From Lepisosteus oculatus (taxonomy: Eukaryota > Chordata > Actinopteri > Semionotiformes > Lepisosteidae), in assembly GCF_040954835.1 (NCBI RefSeq), contig NC_090712.1, positions 3,543,284-3,607,283 on the forward strand: a stretch of 64,000 bases of DNA, read 5' to 3'. The notes below the pieces were generated by a model. The model was not told the DNA's origin. It made no database searches and saw nothing but the letters and a program-made list of their open reading frames with translations. Each line of letters begins with the position of its first letter. Position 1 is the stretch's first letter. The translations under genes were made by a program, and so were the position numbers. Shown here piece after piece: positions 1-38,274 of the stretch.

Positions 1-26693
<26,693 letters not shown>

Positions 26694-28450
26694 AGCCCCC
26701 GCTTGATGGCGGCTCTCCTCAGCGGGATCAGGGTAGACTCCAGCTGTCCACCGTGTCGAATGTACTGGTGTTTGAGGCTACTGCAGTGTGTCTGGCCAGT
26801 GGGGGAACAGAAATCAAAAAAACAAATGAGGAAAAAAACGATTGTTCCCTTTCCACCCCCCGCCCTCCCCCCCCCCCCTCGCTGTGTGGAAATATCCCGG
26901 CTACAGTAACAGCCCTCATCGCAATAAAGTTCAAAGTCGGCTATTAATGATCTGTAAGATCCAGTTGCGAATGCAGATTTCTCATAGACAAGGCAAACAC
27001 TTCTCTTTTTCCACATGTACAGGTAAATATGTAGAGCGTTCTGTTCACAGTTTTATGTTCATAACATTGTATAATATGATAATCTTATAGCATTATAACA
27101 CCTACAGGTCTTGTATAGTTGTCTTGATTTCTGTACAGAAAAATGTATGTTTTATGTCTAATACTGTGTAATTTTTTTGAGCTTGAAGTTCTTCCCTAAT
27201 ATTGTCGTCATCCGGTAGATTGTTTATCTCCGCCGTGTGTTTTTTTTTAATAAATGTTTTAAACTTATTTTTATTCTCATAAGTCCATTTTAAAAAAACA
27301 CGTACACACAAATGTATTTCTTTTTTTTTCCCCCCTATTTGTAGCCGCAGAGCTGTTACAATATTTGAGGACCGTGTAGAATGTATGTGTATTGAACAGC
27401 AGGAGCCCTGTGCATCCCGAGAACTCGGCTTTCCCCTTCATTCCTTGGCATTTTAATCATCTGATTTCCCAGCCAAAAAATAAAAAAAGCTCCAGAAAAA
27501 AAAGATTGTAGATTCAGTTGTAGCACTTTGAAATAGAGATGTCTATTGAGTTTCTCCATCATCAGGTACAAGTGGATATTTTGACAGCTCTCATACAGTT
27601 GCACAAGTCCTCATCCTGCGTGAACGTCACTGTGGGAAACTGATGTTCATTGACAAAGGATGATCATTTCTCTCCTGTAACCCTTTCCTGGCTGTGAGAG
27701 ATCATACTTCCATCTATACCAGTAGCTCTTGAATCACCTGTTCAGTGATTGTACAGTTCCTTGTCCCGGTTTAACTTGTTTGTGCTGAATATTTTTAGCG
27801 GTTTTCTTGTATTTATTCCACCACATTAAGCCTGTAATGTGCTGCTTTGTAATTATGAGGCATTCACCCATAAGAAATGAAAAAAAGGTAATTAGGAATT
27901 TTTTTGGTTTGATTTAGGTTTTGCTTTCCCTTTGTAATTAGTGATTTAAAAAGTATGTAAAACCACTAGTACTGGTACATTTATACTTGTTATTTTGTAC
28001 TGAATTAACCGTTGAGGTTAACTGTGCAATGCTATTCCATGTTGTATTACTGTAATACTGACATTTGGTCCCCCATTCACACACTTTCTTGTGAAATGTA
28101 GGAAATTTATAATTTAAAATGCTAAAAAAGAAGCTGTGATAATCTCTGGAACCATTATGAAATGGAATGGACATCTGTGTTGCCTTCCTGCAGGGGCATT
28201 ATGGGAAAACAAGGAGGACTGTTTATGCTGTGTTGTAGTGTGTGATGTAGCTTCCTTCCTGTAATGGTACTGTTCCAGAATGGACATTCATTTTGTTGCC
28301 TTAGCAGATAACAACGCTCAGAAGCAAATCAAGAAGGTAAAAATGTACCCACAAGCCCAATCCCCTCCCCTTACCTAATGTTCATTTAAGGACAGTTTGA
28401 TGCAAGTCATCTTGATTCGGTATCACTGGTGCACAATATTAAAACTTACT
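26694..28450 (+). other. mark1: mark1 3' UTR and downstream sequence
   Basis: AATAAA hexamers occur at 26923-26928 and 27249-27254, with another cluster near 27478. Any of these may end the transcript. The stretch has poly-C and poly-T tracts (26860-26878, 27314-27330) and no coding signal. The exact 3' end is not determined. Confidence 0.55.
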
Positions 28451-29109
28451 TGAAAGGAGTCTCAAATCAACGTGTACTGTCGTCATTTTTTATTTACTAA
28501 TCACACTTATCAATATCACACCCTTAGCATAGTGTCAGAGTTCACAATCTTACAAAGTACTGATAAAAGATACCAGGTGTCTTTGGTAGAAGTCTCACTT
28601 TCACAGGCAAACCTTGTAGCTGGAGGACCAGTGTATCCTGTCCTGCCTCGATTTCTGCTGCTCTGGAGATACAGGAGTGCCTATTTCAAACCGGTACTGG
28701 GTGAGAGAAAACATGCTTGGTGGGGCACAGGTTGTTAGGTTCTTCAGCTCCAGTACCACATGCACAAGTCAAAGCACAAATGAACCTTCTCACAAACCTC
28801 TGCCCAGCATGCCTCTTGTCTCAAGTCATCCATGTGACATTAAACGACAAGTTGAGGTGTTATGGCAAAGCTCCTGGTTGGACGGCTTTTAAAAGCTGTT
28901 GACAATGTGAGCAGACGTATCCGGATGTATTTTTTCATGTGTGGTTCAATCACTGTGGACTGGAGGCTGGTAGGCATAGGCAGGAGCTCATCATGAAAGA
29001 TGTAATTTAATAACCCTCTCTTTTAAAGTAGCTTTGTAGTGTCATAGAATTGAACTTCACTTGGTTTGTAACTTAGTGACTGGGGAAAGATACATTTGTT
29101 TTCATTTAA

Positions 29110-29375
29110 ACAAGGGGATCTAGGGTGTGGAAGAACAATACTGGATCAGCTCTTGGCTTTGGGGTTTGATTCCTGCCTGGAGCATCTTCTGTGGAGTTTG
29201 AATGTATGTATTTTCTACATGTGCTCTGGCTTCTTTCTACCTTACAAACACATGCCGACTTGGATCACTGGTAAGTACGTTTCCCCTGTGTGCTCAGCTA
29301 TGGACTGGTGTCCTTTCCAGGGTGGTACCCTGCTTTGCTCCTTATGTATGCTGGGTTGAGCTGAGACCCTGACCT
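29110..29375 (+). repeat. Diverged SINE-like repeat, family A
   Basis: It has the family core (TGGAGTTTGAATGTATG) and tail (ATGGACTGGTGTCCTTTCCA), but is more degraded than the copy at 13532. It lies in the spacer between mark1 and mrpl57. Confidence 0.5.
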
Positions 29376-29589
29376 TCTATAGCAAGACCAGGCTATGGAT
29401 AGACCTTAAAAGCAATTTATGACACAAACAAGAATGTAACCCATGAACACAGTTTGCCTGTAAAAAAACGAGTGAATGAAATGAGTGTGCTCGCTTTGAA
29501 TATTTAGTATTTTAGTATGAATTAAACCGTAATGTAACAATCTAAAAGGAGAGCTCATTGCAAAGGGAAGCCTTTCGCGTTTTTGTCCA

Positions 29590-29755
29590 AAGTCGCATTT
29601 CAGGCAGTTTGGCTCTCTCTAGTATCCGTAGGTAACTGGTGCTCACCCGGAAGCAGAAGACTGAGGTCAGCAGGGCTGCATGTAGAGTGTTCACACTGCT
29701 GCACTTAGGGAACAGAAAGGCGAGCGTAGGAATTTTGTGGAAAAAAGGTATGCTT
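29590..29755 (+). promoter_or_regulatory. mrpl57: Candidate mrpl57 promoter and noncoding first exon
   Basis: The mrpl57 coding exon has a splice acceptor (ccgactgcag, ending 31335) just before its start codon, so a noncoding exon must lie upstream. A candidate donor AAAG/GTATGC occurs near 29747, preceded by CCGGAAG (29648-29654), an ETS/GABP-like site common in promoters of mitochondrial-protein genes. This is positional inference only. Confidence 0.3.
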
Positions 29756-31345
29756 TTTTTTTTTTACTCCCTTTCTTTTTCCCTGGGAACTTAGAGATAA
29801 GTTATCTTTCACAGTTATGGTTGCAATTGATATATGTATGTACGTATGTGTAAATACATGACGTTTTTTTTACTGTGGTATAAGTTAGCCTCATTTTGAA
29901 ATTACGTTTATTTGTGGAACTCTGGCGTCTACCTACACGGCTGTGAGCTGTAATAGTCACTCGCCTTTACACAGCTGAAAAACAAAACTCGGTTTCTAAA
30001 ACCTTTGTAAGTGTTGGGTTCGGTGTGTGGACGCGTTAGTCTATATTGCGAGCAAGGTCAACTGTCTACTGACTTGAGTATCTTTGGATAAAACTTACAG
30101 AAACGCGTATTTTGGTTGTACTTGATTCAGTAATCTAGCGGGGTACCAAATACATTGTCCAAAAATGCTTTTTAAGCAGTGCTTTTCTTTTAACTATATG
30201 CTTAAAACCTACTGCATTCATATTTTTGGTATGCCGCTGTTTTTACCTGGACACTATGAACAAAGTTTACAAAAAGCGCTTTAGTTTGCCTGTCGGTACA
30301 ATTTTCTTGCTACACTGTGCTTGCCTTGAAACGGAAATGAAAATATTGTAACAACTGTAGTCGCTTCTGGTGCTAATAACTTTAAAGTTACTTAAATGCC
30401 CAGAGTGAAGTGCCTATCTCATTTGTACAAGAGCGGCACATCTTTCCTGTTGTCCAGAGTCCCGATTGCAATTAAGGCACAATAGTGATGAACAGGTGAA
30501 AGTACTGTGGAATCGACTTTTACTCCACATTGATGCCCCCTGAACTGCCTTAAATCTAACTGGCTACCACAGTTTTGTGATACATAGTTCAAGTAGAAGA
30601 ATACAAAAGAAGCATCTCCTTATTCATGAACCCAGACCTTTAAGCCAGAGAGGTGCATTTGTCATGGCGGCTATGGAGTTATCAAAGCAAGGTAGCCAGT
30701 AGAAAAAGTGTGGCCTTTCTTTGTAAAACAATGTGTGTGTGTGTGTGGGCAGAGATGGACTTTCTTTTGTTTTCCACACAGGGGTATGTAGTAGTGCCTT
30801 TGCCCCTGTACTGAGGAAGTGAAAACAGGCTTTGTTAACCTGCCTACCCATCAAATCAGTTAAAAGTCATTGAAAAGGGTCGTTTGACTATTTTGTAGAC
30901 AAAATAGGGGGATCAGCACAAATCGGAGCCCTGATCCTCAATGACATCAAACCTACAAGCCCCTGTTTTGCTACCAGCTCATTCGAAACCCTGCCCACAC
31001 CGAGCCAGCTATGCACTGCTGCTTGGGGGGGGGAACCCAGGCTCGAACCTGCCACATCCGGAGCACAGGGCTCCTCCAGCTCTCAGAAGGAAGCTCTTTA
31101 CAGGTGGGCCCACTTGGGAGAGCCCTGAGCAATGCTAACATCATAGCGGATGCTGAGACGATTCCACTTTAGGAATTGTGCATGGCCTTCCCATTTACAG
31201 GTTTGAATTTTCCAAATTGAGGGGTAGAAGTCGATTTTTGGAAAGGTTTGTTTGGCAATCTGCATAAACGGCAATTGTGCCTGACTTTTTAAATCGGGAT
31301 TTTAAAGGCCTCTTTTCCCCCGCCACCGACTGCAGGCCCGCTGAG

Positions 31346-31660
31346 ATGTTCCTCACGGCAGTTTTGCTCCGAAAGGGCATTCCGGGGAAGCAGTGGATTG
31401 GGAAGTACCGGCGCCCCCGGCAGGTCACCTGGCAGATGCAGCGCAACGTGGTGAAGAGGCTGGAGGTGGAGGCGGGGAACGAGTACTGGCTGAGCCGCCC
31501 CTGCATGACCAGGGAGCAGGAGCGGGGGCACGTGGCCGAGCGCCGCCTGCAGAACTGGCTCGGCTTCAAGGCGGCCAAAGCAGCGAACTTCCCCGAGCAT
31601 CGGTTTGTCACGGATCATCTCAACCACTTGAACGTCACCAAGAAGTGGACGGTCTCCTAA
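31346..31660 (+). CDS. mrpl57: MRPL57 (MRP63), mitochondrial large ribosomal subunit protein mL63
   Basis: This small basic protein of the mitochondrial 39S ribosomal subunit acts in mitochondrial translation. The 104-residue frame starts [20 protein letters not shown] and ends [18 protein letters not shown]. Motifs shared with the vertebrate family are [45 protein letters not shown] and LNVTKKW. The human protein is 102 residues, so this is full length. The coding sequence is uninterrupted, with a splice acceptor 10 bases before ATG indicating a noncoding upstream exon. The start is fixed by the MFLT match. The longer upstream frame from 31277 crosses the acceptor and is rejected. It lies between mark1 and the CK-like gene, tail-to-tail with the latter. 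Confidence 0.95.
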   Translation: MFLTAVLLRKGIPGKQWIGKYRRPRQVTWQMQRNVVKRLEVEAGNEYWLSRPCMTREQERGHVAERRLQNWLGFKAAKAANFPEHRFVTDHLNHLNVTKKWTVS

Positions 31661-32168
31661 TGCCCTTGAACTCTGGAAAACCCTTCAGAAAGACCAGAGG
31701 AGAAGATGAAGGGGTGTCGGGCACTTAAACCCTGAGCATTTGTTTGCTCTTCATTGTGGGATGTCATTCGAACTGCTGGGAGGTTTTGTTCTTGCTGTAA
31801 CAAATGCAGTGAAAATCCATACCTTTTGTTAACCTATTTGACATTGGTTGTTTTGTCTCATTGGCTGAATTCACATGTCTCTGAGCTTGGGAATGTGTAT
31901 ATAATGTAGGGCTGTAATGCTCTGGCTGTATGAGTCCGTTTCAAATGAGTTTAATCTGACCGGGATACGTTTAGGTAAATGTCATCAGGATTTGCTGCTC
32001 AAAAATGTGTGTACCTAAGTTATAGTCTGCTTAATAATGTGAGGTATTAAAAAAAAAAAACAGGAGTATGCTTTCCTTATTGAATGATAACATCTTTTGA
32101 ATCCACACCTGTACAGTTATACTCGAATTTTCAACGTCTGTTAAATGTACATTTAGTCATGTATGTGA

Positions 32169-32174
32169 AATAAA
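32169..32174 (+). terminator. mrpl57: mrpl57 polyadenylation signal
   Basis: AATAAA lies about 510 bases after the stop codon, followed by a T/G-rich stretch (acattttgtgttc). This fits a short 3' UTR. Confidence 0.75.
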
Positions 32175-32220
32175 GACATTTTGTGTTCAGCTATCTACAG
32201 TGTGAATTTCGGTTCTCTTG

Positions 32221-32226
32221 TTTATT
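32221..32226 (-). terminator. Candidate polyadenylation signal of the CK-like gene
   Basis: TTTATT on + reads AATAAA on the minus strand, 340 bases beyond the CK-like stop codon. It lies only 46 bases from the opposing mrpl57 signal, so the two 3' ends probably abut or overlap. Confidence 0.55.
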
Positions 32227-32565
32227 TGTTTTTTTAAACATTTACATTTTTTGTGTTAAACGTCTACCGTTAAAAAAAAAAATTAACACTTGCTTAAAAA
32301 CCTGAAACACTTCTTCCTTTTCAGAGCAAATGCTATTTAATGTGGAGCTTAGTCTTTGCTCAGCGGGTGAGTTGTCAAATTCTTTCTCTGTGAATCAGGC
32401 ACATGCTGACAGGTTCTTAGTTCCTTTTAGACACCCAATGGTTGTCCTTTATTCTCATATTGAAGTGCAATGCATTTGCTATTTGCTTTGATACAAGCAT
32501 CACTGAAGCAGAGACAGTTCCTGCTTCGCCCAGCGTGACATGTTCCGTTTTTGTTTCCCAAGGCC

Positions 32566-35500
32566 CTACTTCTGAGCAGGCATGAGGTGTTTGATGGTCC
32601 CGCCTGGCTGCTCCAGCGTCTTGTCCATGAGCAGGAGCAGTTTCACCCCGTCCACCAGCAGCTGCAGCAGCTCCACTTCGGTGAAGCCGATGGTCTGTGC
32701 AGTGCAGACCTCAAAGACACCACCGCCTGCAGAGCCTGTCGAGCGAGACCAGACGGGAGGTAAGATCTGTTGCTCGTTTAATCGGAAAGATGCCCGTTAT
32801 CTGTTTTTCTGGCCCTGTTATCCATTGCCCCTGTTACCTCTTACCAGAAACCTGGCGAAAATCAGGTTTCTTTTAAGAAACCTCCAGGTGAAACATTTGA
32901 TTGGGATTGAACTGAAGTGCTTGAAGGGCATACTATACAAATTCAGCACCACATTATTTGTGACCTTTAGTTCTAATTTTCTCCATCAGGCCTGTGGATT
33001 TGTATTATATTTCTAAGGGAATCTGAACTGGCATAACCTGCTTAGGCAGTCACTGGTTACAAGTGTCACTGTGTATTTCAAGGTATGTCCTCAACTGAAA
33101 TCTCATCATTTTTAGCTTGAGAAAAAGAGGTATGGTTTTCGTAGTTTTTAAAGGGGAAATGCACCACTTTTTATATTTTGGGGTTAGCAAGAATCGGCAT
33201 TGAGGAGTGCATTTCAAACTACAATAAAAGGAAAACGCACACAGTAACTTGTAAAACCTCCAGTTTTCATCACAATATACACAACATTTCCAGCTTTGCG
33301 CTGTGCCATATTCTACAATTCAGAACGCGGCCAAAAAAACGCCAGTGAGGTGAAGTGGCCCTATTACTTTGTAAACAAGAAGGCCTGTGGACACATCTCT
33401 TTTAATCCAATATAAATACTGCTCTTGAGTTTAAGACAGTTTAGCACACAAATACTACTTGTTAACTCTGCATGCAGATCACAAGATCACGTTGGAACAT
33501 TTCTGCGGTGAAATGTCTGCTGCTCAAACTGTACATATTTGCTCGTACATCACAGTACAGTAGTTACAGTGACTAGTGAGCAGGAAGGGCTGCGTCATGT
33601 TGTAATCTGTGGGGGCTCTCGCTCTCGCCCGTGGTCAGACCAGGGGTTTGCAATAACATGGCGACTTAACAGTACTTTCACAAAGCTCGCAGTTTTGTGC
33701 TTAATTTAACATTTGTAAACAATTTCTATACTGTCAATGAAGTTATTCTGTTACAGAGATTTAATAACTGGGAAATTGGGTCTGGGAAATCGGAACTGCT
33801 GTTTTGCTTTAAAATTGATCACATCAGTTCATAAAATTGCCGACAGCTGTGTAACTTCAGGGGTCTGTTCCGAGGCTGCTGAAATGTAGCAGCAGGTGTG
33901 CTGAGCGGTCGGAGGTGTGAAGTACCTGTGTTGGCCATTTGTAGGCGCAGTCTCTCCAGGATGTTTCCCAGCTGCTTGTGCTGGTGGAGGTGCTTGAGCC
34001 TCACCTGCATGCTGGCCCTCAGGCCGGTCCCCACCTGAGCTGGAGAGCTCAGCACGTACCCAAGGTGCTCCTTCCATATGAACGGGTGCCCCATCCTCTT
34101 GTACAGCTCCTCCAGCTGAGAGTGCAACAGAAGCCGGGAGATGAGATGGATGTGCTGCTGCAGTGTTTCCAGTAGTTGTCATTTTCTAATTGTAATTTTC
34201 CACTTTCATTCCGTAAACAACTGCAGATGTGTGTATGATTTCATTCACAAAAATAATCTTGCTTATGTACATAGTAGAGGAGTTCAAGCATGAATTGGTG
34301 GCATAATTCCAAAATAAAAAGGATACCATAACCACAATTTTAGATAACGATTGTACAACAATATAGGTTTGTAGAACTCTTATTTATTTGCTTGAGCTGT
34401 TTATTGCATACATGCTAAGAATTGTAATTGTAATTGTACACCAGGTATACTACAACACTCAAAGACGTACACATCCTGCCTTCTGCATAGTCTGCATGTA
34501 GTTAATAAGACATCACTGCTCTGTTGCTCTAAACTCACCTTCTGCAGGCTGACACACAGGCATTTAAATGCCTCTTTAATGTTGCAGCCTGTGCCTGTAC
34601 AGACCAGCTGAAGGTGATCCTCCACGTTTACCCAGACAACTAGGCTTTTGTCCTGACTGGTCCTGTGAATAAATTATGCAAGTGTACATCACTTCTTGCA
34701 TACATCTGAGCATATTGTACGGCCTCACACTAAAACATTTTGCTGTGGTGATACGGTTTATTACATATGTATGTATAGCTCTTGTGCTGCTGAAAAATAT
34801 GCATTACTGAAGCAGTTTGAGACTCTTTTGGTGGGGGGTGGGGGTGGCTGTGTATTTTTGGCTGATGTCGGTGGCTGAAGGGTTAACCAAACCATTTTGC
34901 CCGAGCATCAGGCCAGTCCCTCGCCACTCCGGTCCTTAGCATGGCTTCTGAAGGGATGTCCAAGGAGTGCCCTGCCAGCTCCTGCAGAGAGTACAGTGTA
35001 CCTCCTGCTTCGCCATCCAGGTGGCTAAGGGCTGAACCAAGAAACCCTGCGTTTAGAGACTCCCAGCTACAGGCACTCCAACCCATATGAAACTGTTTAC
35101 AATGTCCCGAATCCCTAGTGGACTATACATCTTTCATCTAACCCATGGTTCTTCTTGATTTTAAAATTTTAGTTAAAAAAAAACAGTAATGTATTTCAGA
35201 TATAGCCACGTGTGCACTGCTATCCAGATTCTCCAGGTATCTCTGTGGACGGGAGGGGGACATATTGTACCTGTCTTGGCCAGCGAGAGAAGCCGTCTGC
35301 GCTCTCCTCTGCTGCAGTGTGGTGGGAAGGAGAAGCCTTCGACACAGCGCCCTGCACGCACCTCACAACTAACTACACACTGGCTGTCCAGTTCATCCCA
35401 CCCCTGAGCGAAACACAGACAACATGGGTAAAACACATCGCTGTCGATGACAAGCTGTCCAGCTTCAGATGTCTAAACACCAGCCCAACGGTGCTTAATC

Positions 35501-36845
35501 TGAGAATGCTGAGACACAAACCTGGTACAGTATTTTTCTCTTGGGTTTCTTAAAATCTTTTGTTTAACCAGGATACCATTTATTTGCAAAGTCACTGAAG
35601 AAGCTGCAGTGATTTACTTGTTTAGTGGGCACACTGCACTTTGCTGTGCCAGAGTCAGCCTTTGTGACCATTCAAAACCTGTGGGTCTGGTCTTGACTTG
35701 CTCTTGAATGCCTTCAGTTTGTTCACTCTTAAAATCAAGCTATTTAAGAAATGCTGTTGGGCTAAAGAGGCACAGCTTTATTATGGCGTGCTCTGTTTGG
35801 ACATTAGTTCTGCACGCAGGATGGCTTGATTTCATGGACAATATAAAAGACCAAAATAAAATGGATAGCATTTTTTACTTTGACTACATAAGACCAAGAG
35901 GTACAATTATAAGTTCAAGTTACCTTAAAATCATCTTTGCCATTCTACCATTAAGCCTACAAGAAAATGACAGAATGACACTTAAGTGGCTGTTTTTCGT
36001 ACCTTCAAGTTGTTGTAGTTGAAGTCACTCTGCTGGGTGCTGGTCATTTTGTAGCCCTGGTGGTAGAGTTCGATGACGCGGTCGAAGAAGTCGCAGAAGA
36101 CGATATAGGACTGGGCGTCTCCTGCCACACAGCCCACTGACACTGGGCCTGTGGCATCCCCTGCACAACACCACACAGACACAAGCAGGCTCTCCCTGTG
36201 GCTCTCATGTCACACTGAGGCACAAGCCACCAATATATCACATATTGCAAATATATAAGGATTTGAAATAAAGTTGGATAAACTTCAGTGGCAAAGTCAT
36301 TTAGTCCCAAACCCAGCCATGAACACCATCTCTTTAAAGGTGATGTGCGCTCTAGTTTCTTTTCATTTTTTCTGTAATTATAAAACCCTCCAACAAAAAC
36401 TGCGGAAATGGAGACATTTCTGAAACCTCTTTGTCAGAAGTGCCTAGAGGAGAAGCTGGCCGGGACTGAAGCATGCTTGCAAATCAGTGAAGGGCTCCCC
36501 AACACCAAAACGGTCTCCCGTATCATTCATGCCCTGAGAATTCCTCCTGAGCTGGGATGTGCACAGCAAGCTAAGCAAGAAATCTGACCAGAAATTGCAC
36601 AGAATATGCATACGAGGATGGCATCCCGGGAGGCAAAATAAGGATCGGAGTACCAGCCTGATCTGACCTGGGTCTTCAAGTCCGGGGCGGATGATATCAT
36701 CGAAGGTGAATCCGCTGTCGGTGGCTCGATTGTACTGCCGTTTGTACATTTGAAGGGTCAAGACCTTCGCCATGAATGTATGGTTCCAACTCAGGGAAGG
36801 AAACTCCTCTTCAGGGGACAGCCTGTTCAGGCGGATCAAAGACAT
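32566..36845 (-). CDS. Creatine kinase-like protein, cytosolic type, with degenerate active site
   Basis: Spliced minus-strand gene with exons 36845-36668 (coding part of an exon starting 36866), 36160-36003, 35403-35271, 35031-34893, 34662-34539, 34115-33926 and 32735-32566. All introns are GT-AG, frame is continuous and 363 residues are predicted (cytosolic CKs have about 381). Clear CK blocks: [65 protein letters not shown], and the C-terminal MPAQK of cytosolic CKs. Against rabbit/human muscle CK numbering, Cys283 is Ser268, Arg130 is Glu126, Arg236 is Gln221, Arg320 is Ala305, Glu231 is Val216. The DDHFLFDKP segment and the 323-332 loop are shortened. Arg132, Glu232 and Arg292 equivalents remain. 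Family CKs transfer phosphate between ATP and creatine; this one probably cannot. The start Met (36843-36845) is the first in the homologous exon, but an upstream coding exon is possible. Confidence 0.85.
33926..34115 (-). CDS. CK-like exon 6 carrying the reactive-cysteine site
   Basis: It reads [20 protein letters not shown], then [20 protein letters not shown] and ends [11 protein letters not shown]. The family motif LTCPSNLGTGLR appears as [12 protein letters not shown], so the reactive cysteine is serine. The RLQKRGTGG motif appears as RLQMANTG, so an ATP-binding arginine is lost. Acceptor actctcag and donor gtactt are normal. Confidence 0.88.
36003..36160 (-). CDS. CK-like exon 2 with two possible acceptors
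   Basis: It reads [19 protein letters not shown], then [18 protein letters not shown], matching the CK N-domain after the NPGHPF loop. Acceptors tgtgcag (exon from 36160) and ccacag (exon from 36148) differ by 12 bases and keep frame, giving an insert DATG or none. In both versions the conserved His of the NPGHPF loop (residue 66 in muscle CK) is absent. Confidence 0.82.
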
Positions 36846-36866
36846 GGGGTCTACAGGCTTCTTCTC

Positions 36867-38270
36867 CTGTAATGACAGAGCAAACAGTGTCTGAAAAACG
36901 TTATTAAAGCTAAAGGTCAAAACACAGGGCTGCGTGATGCCAGCTGCTTTTTTCTTGCATTTAACGTCTTTCTTTATGTACTGTATTTTTTTCAGTGAGT
37001 GACTGTGTTTGATCCTACATCTTGTTTTTTCACATCTCTCTCGTCATTCAAATACAGAATACAACCTGGGTTTCCTTTATAAAATGACTACATTATTAAG
37101 TAAAGAATTAAATACCTCTAAAACAGGCTTGTATCTTCCGACCAGTGGGGAATCAACTGGAGCTACAATGCAAATTGTGAAGAAAAGTTTAAAATGTCCG
37201 ATACGAGGCAGTTCCCAATAAGGTACGGTTTAAGCTGTTGTCAGTGCTTTACTGCTAACAACCTAATTTTTTGTGTATCATAAAACAGGGTCGTTTCCTC
37301 CAAGTAATTTTAGGTTTACACGCATTAAACAGATAAAGGTTTTGAGAGCAGAAAACAAAGAACCTTGATGAAAGTAGTTGTAAAAAGATTTTAAAACAAA
37401 AGGGTTCAACTTACGTCTGAGTTTCCACATTTCTGCAAATCAGTGTTGAAGAAAGTAAATTGTGTGAAAGAGGTCGAGGTCCCTTGCTGGCAGAGAGCCT
37501 GCTTGCTGGACAGGGGAGATATAAATAGTGTATTCCTGAGCCCACGCACCATTTGAGGAGACCTGACTTATTCCCCACCTGACACATGCGCCTTCACGAA
37601 CTGGTACATCGTCTGGTTTCAGGTTACGCAGCAGAAACAATACGTCTATTTTTAAAGTTCTAAATTTGGCAGATGTGCTAGCTTTGTGCCTTCTCACTTG
37701 AGCTTGACCACAGATTAATGAGTAACACCCAATTTATTTTCCCCCGCAATTAATAGCTTGGATTTGAAGCTCAGCTTTGTGGTTGATGGTTTTATCTGAG
37801 GTCTTCACTTAGATCACTGCTATGTAGTACATAAAGCCCTGTAGTATGTTGGCCTTCATAAACTATGTAATTACCCCATGTAGAGCACAAAGTCTCTGCA
37901 TTATCCCTGGGCTCATGAAATATAACAGTCCCTGTGGTCTGTTTAGCCTGTGTAAATCTTTCAGTTTCACATTCTGAGATTATTTGAAATGAGGATTTCA
38001 GGCATCCTAATCCAGGTTATGCTTTTCTAACCCATCCAAGTGTATTTCCAGTGAGTGACGCCAGTTTCTACAGTCAGCAGTCTTGAAATTGCAGAACTGT
38101 GCAGGTTAAATTCTATTCTATTCAATACCAGAACTACATTTGTTAAAAGAGACAGAATTTAAGAAAGTCTGACAAATGAGGGGCTAAACATATAGTGTAC
38201 GTTCAACACTAGTTTCTGCCTTTAGACAAGAACTTTTAATTTCTCATGAGTTGTTAGCGCAATATACATT
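36867..38270. other. Spacer: CK-like 5' region and sequence beyond the traf5 3' end
   Basis: It should contain the promoter and noncoding first exon of the minus-strand CK-like gene, since CK genes usually have a noncoding first exon. No TATA box, CpG island or convincing donor could be singled out. The open frame at 37440-37697 shows no resemblance to a CK N-terminus. Confidence 0.45.
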
Positions 38271-38274
38271 TGTT

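Noticed and set aside
30730-30748. (GT)n microsatellite
   Set aside because: Only about nine units and common in vertebrate DNA; no feature warranted.
31010-31090. tRNA-like GGCTCGAACCT box before mrpl57
   Set aside because: It could be a SINE remnant, but no clear head, core or tail is visible, so it was not listed.
32566-36866. CK-like sequence as a processed or decayed pseudogene
   Set aside because: It has introns at plausible CK positions, normal splice sites and one unbroken frame of 363 codons. A very young pseudogene cannot be fully excluded.
37440-37697. Open frame as a first coding exon of the CK-like gene
   Set aside because: The translation does not resemble any CK N-terminus, and no donor in phase with 36866 was found. 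The next exon supplies its own Met.
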